Assembly: GCA_002410715.1 (NCBI GenBank) | Contig: DHOG01000179.1 | Span: 1-20,501, forward strand | Reading direction: 5' to 3' | Source of the DNA: Ruminococcaceae bacterium UBA5396 | GTDB lineage: Bacteria; Bacillota; Clostridia; Oscillospirales; Acutalibacteraceae | Length of the DNA stretch: 20,501 nucleotides | In this document: positions 15,992-20,501 of the stretch, one piece after another | How positions within the stretch are numbered: position 1 is the stretch's first letter | Layout of the letters: each line of letters begins with the position of its first letter | Made by a program: the position numbers and the translations under genes | Notes under the pieces: model-generated | Databases searched by the model: none | Seen by the model: only the letters and a program-made list of their open reading frames with translations | Told to the model about the DNA's origin: nothing

Positions 15992-16216
15992 ATGGATACA
16001 AATAGAGAAAAGGCTTTGAGAATCGTAATGGCAAATCAATCCGGAATTAATAGCAATGAAAAATGCACCTGCAGGTGGTTGAAATGCAAAAGGCACGGAA
16101 AATGTGACGAATGTATTGCACACCATATAAATCACAAGAAATATCCCCAGCCGTTTTGCATGAGGAATCCTGCAAAACGCAAAATAAATAAAGAAAAGCA
16201 AGGGGATAACAAATAA
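15992..16216 (+). CDS. Small Cys/His-rich protein of unknown function
   Basis: From ATG 15992 the protein has 74 residues. The core has six Cys (25, 27, 32, 38, 41, 56) and four His (35, 44, 45, 48) arranged as CxCxxxxCxxxxxCxxC...C, followed by a strongly basic tail. Such spacing suggests metal binding, probably zinc, possibly with nucleic acid contact through the basic tail; this is inference. Similar tiny Cys-rich proteins occur in Clostridia, but I cannot name the family. The start is uncertain: ATGs at 15986, 15992 and 16028 are in frame, none with a good ribosome-binding site, and the first lies inside a TATAAT (15982-15987). The Cys pattern is the main evidence that the frame is coding. 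It is followed 4 nt later by a large inverted repeat. Confidence 0.6.
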   Translation: MDTNREKALRIVMANQSGINSNEKCTCRWLKCKRHGKCDECIAHHINHKKYPQPFCMRNPAKRKINKEKQGDNK

Positions 16217-16220
16217 ATCC

Positions 16221-16275
16221 AAAGTTGCCCGCTTTTTATCGGATATAATAATCTTGATAAAAAGCGGGCAACTTT
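16221..16275 (+). terminator. 20-bp perfect inverted repeat, probable terminator
   Basis: Positions 16221-16240 and 16256-16275 are perfect reverse complements over 20 bp around a 15-nt loop. It begins 4 nt after the Cys-rich gene. The stem core GTTGCCCGC/GCGGGCAAC is GC-rich and is flanked by A- and T-rich ends, so it can act as a terminator, possibly in both directions, though the T-tract (TTTTAT) is short. The loop contains TATAAT (16244-16249) without a good -35 partner. It ends 35 nt before the next start codon. Confidence 0.6.
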
Positions 16276-16310
16276 TATAAATTAGTTTCTTGGAAAGGGG
16301 TTAGATATCT

Positions 16311-16739
16311 ATGAATGGAAACGCCGAAATGCTGAATTTTATTTATCAGAACTCCCAGATGGGGGTAGAAACAATCGAGCATCTGGCGAGTATTACAGAA
16401 AACGCAAACTTCAAAAAACACCTCCAATCTCAATATCGGGAATATAAGGAGATCCATCACGCAGCACGTGAGATGCTGAATAAAAACGGATATGACGAAA
16501 AGGGCATCAGCGCATTTGAAAAAATCAGAACCTATCTGATGATCAATCTCCAGACGATAACCGACAAATCTGCTTCCCATATTGCAGAAATGCTGATCAT
16601 AGGAAGTAATATGGGTGTAATCAATGCAATCAAAAACATTAAAAAATATCAGAATGCCGAGCCGGATATCCTCGGCTTAATGAAGAAGCTCCAAAAATTT
16701 GAAGAAAACAACATCAAAGAGCTTAAAGCATTTCTTTAA
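16311..16739 (+). CDS. Helical protein of unknown function, paired with spore photoproduct lyase
   Basis: The 142-residue protein is predicted almost entirely helical, with no signal peptide and no Cys. Four helix-like segments can be outlined (about 5-28, 32-57, 67-110 and 117-141). E47-x-x-H50 and H90-x-x-E93 lie in separate helices, and Glu residues occur at 20 and 131-132. This faintly resembles ferritin-like four-helix bundles (for example DUF2383-type), but a complete metal site is not evident, so the function stays open. The ATG at 16311 is preceded by GGAAAGGGG with 10-nt spacing. The lyase start follows 12 nt after the stop codon, so the two are almost certainly co-transcribed. No classical sigma-G promoter was found upstream. 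Confidence 0.85.
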   Translation: MNGNAEMLNFIYQNSQMGVETIEHLASITENANFKKHLQSQYREYKEIHHAAREMLNKNGYDEKGISAFEKIRTYLMINLQTITDKSASHIAEMLIIGSNMGVINAIKNIKKYQNAEPDILGLMKKLQKFEENNIKELKAFL

Positions 16740-16751
16740 GCTCCAAGGGGC

Positions 16752-17756
16752 GTGCAAATTTTGAAGCCTGACAAGGTGTTTTACGAACCCGCGGCACTGA
16801 AATATGCCCTTGGAAAGACGTTGAAAGAAACATTCAATGATATTCCATGGATTGCCATTGAAAATCATAATAATATTGAGCAGCTTCGAACTAGATCCAA
16901 TCAGGAATTCCCGAAAATGAAAAGACACCTGATTGTCGGTGTGCGTAAATCACTGAAACACACACCCAATCATAAGGTGTCGGATTTTTTGGTACCATAT
17001 ACTTCCTCGGGATGCACAGCAATGTGCCTCTACTGCTATCTGGTCTGCAATTATAACAAATGCTCGTACCTAAGACTGTTCGTTAATCGGGAACAGATGC
17101 TTTATAAGATTATTAAAACAGCCGAGGAAGCCGAAAAAGATCTGGTTTTTGAGATTGGAAGCAACAGCGATATGGTGCTTGAGAATACCATAACCCAAAA
17201 TCTCGAATGGACCATTCAAAACTTTGGTAAAAATAAAAAGGGGCTAATCACATTTCCGACAAAGTTTGATATGGTGGAGTCGCTTCTCCCGCTTGATCAC
17301 AACGGGCGAGTTATCATGCGTATGAGTGTCAACCCGCAGGAGATTATAAGCAAAATTGAGTTTGGTACTTCCCAGCTTAAAAACAGAATTCGCGCCCTCA
17401 ACCAAATGTGCCAAGCCGACTACAAAGCAGGCATTCTGATTGCACCCGTTATTTTTGTGGAAAACTGGAAGGAGCTTTATTCCAAATTAATTGACCAGTT
17501 GGCGGACGAGCTTTCCGAAAAAACCAAAAGCCAGCTTTTTATAGAAATTATATTTATGACTTACAGCTATGTGCACCGTGCCATCAATGCCGAAGCTTTT
17601 CCGAAAGCGGTTGATTTGTATGATCAATCCTTGATGACCGGACGCGGTAGGGGCAAGTATTGGTATCGTGAAGAGCTAAGGACACAGGGCGAGATATTTC
17701 TGAGAAATCAGCTTGAAGTAAAGCTGCCCGGCATACCGATTATCTATATTGTTTAA
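16752..17756 (+). CDS. splB: Spore photoproduct lyase, clostridial type (radical SAM)
   Basis: This enzyme repairs 5-thyminyl-5,6-dihydrothymine in spore DNA at germination, without light, using SAM and a [4Fe-4S] cluster. The 334-residue protein has the radical-SAM motif C88-x3-C92-x2-C95, the CX3CX2C form typical of these lyases rather than CX3CX2C at another spacing. Tyr94 and Tyr96 flank the last Cys. FPTKFDMV, MRMSVNP, APVIFVENW and FMTYSYVHRA follow in the expected order. At the segment FEIGSNSD (133-140), Bacillus enzymes have a catalytic Cys; here I align Ser137 to it, from memory. Extra Cys are at 99, 104 and 220. GTG 16752 has AAGGGG only 1 nt upstream, so TTG 16761 (10-nt spacing) may be the true start. 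The gene ends 28 nt from rluD, convergently. Confidence 0.93.
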   Translation: MQILKPDKVFYEPAALKYALGKTLKETFNDIPWIAIENHNNIEQLRTRSNQEFPKMKRHLIVGVRKSLKHTPNHKVSDFLVPYTSSGCTAMCLYCYLVCNYNKCSYLRLFVNREQMLYKIIKTAEEAEKDLVFEIGSNSDMVLENTITQNLEWTIQNFGKNKKGLITFPTKFDMVESLLPLDHNGRVIMRMSVNPQEIISKIEFGTSQLKNRIRALNQMCQADYKAGILIAPVIFVENWKELYSKLIDQLADELSEKTKSQLFIEIIFMTYSYVHRAINAEAFPKAVDLYDQSLMTGRGRGKYWYREELRTQGEIFLRNQLEVKLPGIPIIYIV

Positions 17757-17784
17757 GTCTAAATATTATACACATGTCCTTATT

Positions 17785-18720
17785 CTATTCTTTCTCACCC
17801 AACCTGTTTAGAAAAGCGGTGAAATAGTCGGGTAGATCGCTTGTCAGCTCGATATAGCGTCCATCAACCGGATGAACAAATCCGATGGTTCGGGCATGAA
17901 GACATTGTCCGTGCAAATCGACAGGCTGCCTTTTCAATCCGTATACCCCGTCCCCTGCCAACGGATGACCAATATGGGACATATGCACCCTGATCTGGTG
18001 GGTACGACCTGTTTCCAGTTTTACACGGATATGGGTGTATCTCTTGTACCGCGCAATCACTTCGTAATGCGAAATGGCATGTTTCGCCTTCCCTGCCGCA
18101 AACATGCCATTGGACAAAACGGCCATTTTCTTGCGCTGAACCGGATGTCTGCCGATGGGGGCATCTATGGTTGCACTGTCCTCCTTGATCCTGCCGACAA
18201 CCACAGCTTCATAAATTCTGGTAAAGCTGTGGGCTTTTATCTGTGCCGCGAGCGCCTGATGCGCCTTATCGTTTTTGGCAACAATCAGCAAGCCGCTTGT
18301 GTCTTTATCAATTCTATGAACAATTCCGGGCCGCATCTCACCGCCAATCTCCGACAGGCTGTCACCGCAATACGCTAAAAGCGCATTTACGAGCGTACCA
18401 TCATAATTACCGGCTGCAGGATGTACAACCATTCCCTCGGGCTTATTTACAACAAGCAAATGGTCATCTTCGTATACAATATCAAGATTAATTGGTTCAG
18501 GCATTACCTCATGGGATACGAGGTCGGGAATACTAACCTGGATGATATCCCCTGTTCTGATTCGATAATTCTTTGGTTTCTTGCTACCATCCACCTTGAC
18601 AAAGCCGCGTCCCAACCAGTCTTGTACTTGCGATCTTGTGACATCCAGCGTGTCACTAATATATCGGTCAAGCCTCTCCCCCGCCGTCTCCGGCAAAGGA
18701 TTCAGTGTCCGCAGCTCCAT
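17785..18720 (-). CDS. rluD: RluA-family 23S rRNA pseudouridine synthase (RluD-like)
   Basis: This enzyme isomerises uridine to pseudouridine in 23S rRNA; RluD acts in helix 69, but the exact target cannot be read from sequence. The 311-residue protein has an N-terminal S4 RNA-binding domain (about 13-65) and a catalytic domain with HRIDKDTSG (135-143), Asp138 being the catalytic residue. GRTHQIRVHMSHIGHPLAGD, another family hallmark, follows. The ATG at 18720 is preceded by AAGGAGG with 9-nt spacing, a strong site that lies inside lspA. The two genes overlap by 53 nt in different frames, so they are probably translationally coupled. The lspA-rluD pairing is common in Firmicutes. Confidence 0.93.
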   Translation of the reverse strand: MELRTLNPLPETAGERLDRYISDTLDVTRSQVQDWLGRGFVKVDGSKKPKNYRIRTGDIIQVSIPDLVSHEVMPEPINLDIVYEDDHLLVVNKPEGMVVHPAAGNYDGTLVNALLAYCGDSLSEIGGEMRPGIVHRIDKDTSGLLIVAKNDKAHQALAAQIKAHSFTRIYEAVVVGRIKEDSATIDAPIGRHPVQRKKMAVLSNGMFAAGKAKHAISHYEVIARYKRYTHIRVKLETGRTHQIRVHMSHIGHPLAGDGVYGLKRQPVDLHGQCLHARTIGFVHPVDGRYIELTSDLPDYFTAFLNRLGEKE

Positions 18721-19231
18721 GAGCGGTATCCTCCTTCACAGCACCTTGGGGTGTCTGAGCATGTGAAAGGTCTTTTTTTTCTTTATACAGAAACAGATAA
18801 TAAAACAAAATCAATGATGCCCCTACAACCACAAAACAGTCTGCAAGATTAAAGATTGCAAAATCAATTGCCTTAAAATAGAAAAAATCAACTACCTTAT
18901 GTCTAAAAATCCGGTCAATCAGATTTCCCACACCCCCCGCAAGCACAAGGGTGCCGCTTATGGTTACCAGCTTGGAATGACCGAGCTTCCTAGTCACCAG
19001 CACATAAAAAAGCGCCAGTAGCGCAACCGAAGTTATACCGATCAGCAAATATCTCTTATCAGATAGAATGCCGAAAGCTGCACCGGAATTTTCAAGATAG
19101 TTTAATTCAAACACGCCGTCGATTAATACAAAGGGAGCATTGCCCTCAAGATAGGTTTTGGCAAGCCACTTGGTAAATTGATCCATCACAATCAGAACTA
19201 CCGCGCCCAGCGCCAAAAAAAGACCAAACAT
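18668..19231 (-). CDS. lspA: Lipoprotein signal peptidase LspA with extended hydrophilic C-terminus
   Basis: LspA is the membrane aspartyl protease that removes the signal peptide from prolipoproteins after lipidation; it is the globomycin target. The 187-residue protein has four membrane segments. The catalytic Asp pair is D106 (in GNLIDRI) and D131 (in FNLADCFVV), and NYLENSGAAFG (44-54) is conserved. Most LspA proteins end soon after the fourth membrane segment; this one continues with about 38 hydrophilic residues (150-187) rich in Gly, Ala, Asp and Glu. The last part of that tail overlaps the rluD start. The ATG at 19231 has GGGGGA 5 nt upstream. It starts only 23 nt after the terminator-like hairpin that follows ileS. 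Confidence 0.95.
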   Translation of the reverse strand: MFGLFLALGAVVLIVMDQFTKWLAKTYLEGNAPFVLIDGVFELNYLENSGAAFGILSDKRYLLIGITSVALLALFYVLVTRKLGHSKLVTISGTLVLAGGVGNLIDRIFRHKVVDFFYFKAIDFAIFNLADCFVVVGASLILFYYLFLYKEKKDLSHAQTPQGAVKEDTAHGAADTESFAGDGGGEA

Positions 19232-19253
19232 ATCATTCCCCCAAACGAATTGT

Positions 19254-19284
19254 AAAAAGCGGCGGGCTGTAGACCTGCCGCTTT
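19254..19284 (-). terminator. Terminator-like hairpin between ileS and lspA
   Basis: On the minus strand an 8-bp stem (19277-19284 with 19256-19263), extendable by two G-C pairs after a mismatch, is followed by TTTTT (19258-19254, its first three bases shared with the stem). It is a reasonable intrinsic terminator for ileS. Because lspA begins 23 nt further on with no room for a promoter, lspA-rluD must rely on read-through or on a promoter inside ileS. Confidence 0.75.
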
Positions 19285-19316
19285 ACTATTACCAACTGAA
19301 TAATGTGGGGTGTCGT

Positions 19317-20501
19317 TTATTCACCCACAATTGCCGCACAGCGCTGGCACAAATCACCATGAGACGATTTGCCGACTGTATCGCTGTAAGTCCAGCAACG
19401 TGCGCATTTATTCCCGTCGGCATGCGCCACGGTAATGCTTAAGTCCTCCATATCCCCTTTGAACGTTCCGTCCTCTCCGTCCTGGACATCAAGCTGGGAT
19501 ATGATCAATACCGCAGATAGCAGCTTTGAAACAGATCGGACAAATTCCAACGTTTCCCCCTTGCAGTACAGCGTAATCTTGGCCTCAAGCGAGCCGCCGA
19601 TAATCTTCTCTGTACGTGCAATTTCAAGCGCCTTCTTGACATCATTGCGCAGTGCATGAATGCGCTCCCATTTTGCGAGGAAACCCGAATCTTCGGTAAA
19701 GAATCCAGCTTTGGGAATCTCATTAAAAAGAACCGACTCGGCATCGTCACCGCTGCCGTGGGGCATAAACGACCAGATTTCCTCCGCCGTAAAGGCTAGG
19801 ATGGGCGCAAGCATCCTGGTCAGTGTGTTCAGCAGCCTGTAAATAACAGTCTGGGCAGCACGGCGAGTAGGGCTTGCCGCCTTCTCAACATAGAGGCGAT
19901 CCTTGAGAACATCAAGATAGAAATTAGATAAATCCACGACACAGAAGTTGTGTATCTTATGGAACGCATCATGAAACTCGTATGCTTTGTAGGCATGATT
20001 CACCTGGGCGGCAAGCTGATTCAGCCGCATTAAAGCCCAGCGGTCAATCTCCTCAAGCTTGTCATCCGAAACGCTGTCCCGGTCAGGAACGAAATCATTT
20101 AGATTGCTGAGAATAAATCGGGTGGTATTGCGGATCTTGCGGTATGCCTCTGAAAGCTGCTTGAGAATATCGTTGGACAGACGCACATCGACACGGTAAT
20201 CAATCGACGCGACCCAAAGACGGAGAATATCGGCACCGTATTGCTTTACCACCTTTTCGGGAATAATCACATTGCCGAGTGACTTGGACATTTTGCGCCC
20301 CTCACCGTCCACTGTCCACCCATGTGTAAGAACCGCCTTATAGGGTGCCTCGCCTTTACAGGCAACGGCTGTGAGAAGGGAGGACTGGAACCAACCGCGG
20401 TATTGGTCTCCGCCTTCCAAATACAAATCCGCCGGCCATTTGAGATAAGGACGGGCTTCCAGCACCGCCGCGTGGGAAGAGCCGGAATCAAACCAAACGT
20501 C
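19317..20501 (-). CDS. ileS: Isoleucyl-tRNA synthetase, C-terminal part (5' end outside window)
   Basis: This class I aminoacyl-tRNA synthetase charges tRNA-Ile and edits mis-charged valine. Only the last 394 residues are in the window; the reading frame is open to the right edge and begins DVWFDSGSSHAAVLEARP, within the catalytic domain after the editing domain. The KMSKS loop is at visible residues 70-74. It is followed by the helical anticodon-binding domain and a C-terminal zinc finger with two Cys pairs (CARC and CQRC) near the end. The finger indicates the common bacterial type. ORF callers may start it at the GTG at 20465, but that is internal. Any T-box leader would lie outside the window. 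Confidence 0.96.
   Translation of the reverse strand, partial: DVWFDSGSSHAAVLEARPYLKWPADLYLEGGDQYRGWFQSSLLTAVACKGEAPYKAVLTHGWTVDGEGRKMSKSLGNVIIPEKVVKQYGADILRLWVASIDYRVDVRLSNDILKQLSEAYRKIRNTTRFILSNLNDFVPDRDSVSDDKLEEIDRWALMRLNQLAAQVNHAYKAYEFHDAFHKIHNFCVVDLSNFYLDVLKDRLYVEKAASPTRRAAQTVIYRLLNTLTRMLAPILAFTAEEIWSFMPHGSGDDAESVLFNEIPKAGFFTEDSGFLAKWERIHALRNDVKKALEIARTEKIIGGSLEAKITLYCKGETLEFVRSVSKLLSAVLIISQLDVQDGEDGTFKGDMEDLSITVAHADGNKCARCWTYSDTVGKSSHGDLCQRCAAIVGE

Noticed and set aside
15926..16222. 98-codon minus-strand frame antisense to the Cys-rich gene
   Set aside because: It looks hydrophobic, but the opposite frame has an ordered Cys/His pattern, and the minus frame begins next to the inverted repeat without a ribosome-binding site. 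The plus frame is preferred, though not proven.

Overview
The window looks like chromosome from a spore-forming, Gram-positive anaerobe of the class Clostridia, probably near the Oscillospiraceae/Ruminococcaceae. The reasons are a V/A-type ATPase operon, a class B penicillin-binding protein with PASTA repeats, a clostridial-type spore photoproduct lyase, a MurE with the meso-diaminopimelate signature, and moderate GC content. This placement is inferred from gene families and order; no database search was run.

Layout. (1) 1-2056, plus strand: the 3' end of a V/A-type ATPase operon (subunits B and D). (2) 2114-4388, plus strand: ftsQ and ftsZ, a candidate ftsZ promoter and a strong terminator. 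(3) 4519-15817, minus strand, convergent with ftsZ: a dcw (division and cell wall) cluster transcribed as mraZ, rsmH, ftsL, class B PBP, murE, mraY, ftsW, murG, murA. It starts at a well-formed promoter followed by five operator-like repeats at exactly 10-nt spacing, the expected pattern for MraZ autoregulation. (4) 15992-17756, plus strand: a small Cys-rich protein, a 20-bp perfect inverted repeat, a helical protein of unknown function and a spore photoproduct lyase. (5) 17785-20501, minus strand: the 3' part of ileS, then lspA and rluD.

How the genes work together. MurA makes the first committed peptidoglycan precursor, MurE adds the third stem residue, and MraY and MurG build lipid I and lipid II. 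FtsW with the PBP polymerises and cross-links lipid II at the septum, scaffolded by FtsL and FtsQ and organised by FtsZ. MraZ regulates the operon and RsmH methylates 16S rRNA.

Departures from the textbook dcw cluster: ftsQ-ftsZ are inverted and sit behind the ATPase genes, and murF, murD, murC, murB, ddl and ftsA are absent from the window. The non-coding stretches are informative. The 373-nt murG-murA gap holds a long terminator hairpin and a second closed multi-hairpin element. The ftsL-PBP gap holds promoter- and terminator-like elements. A 13-bp inverted repeat covers the mraY start region. No tRNA, rRNA, CRISPR array, transposase or phage gene was seen.
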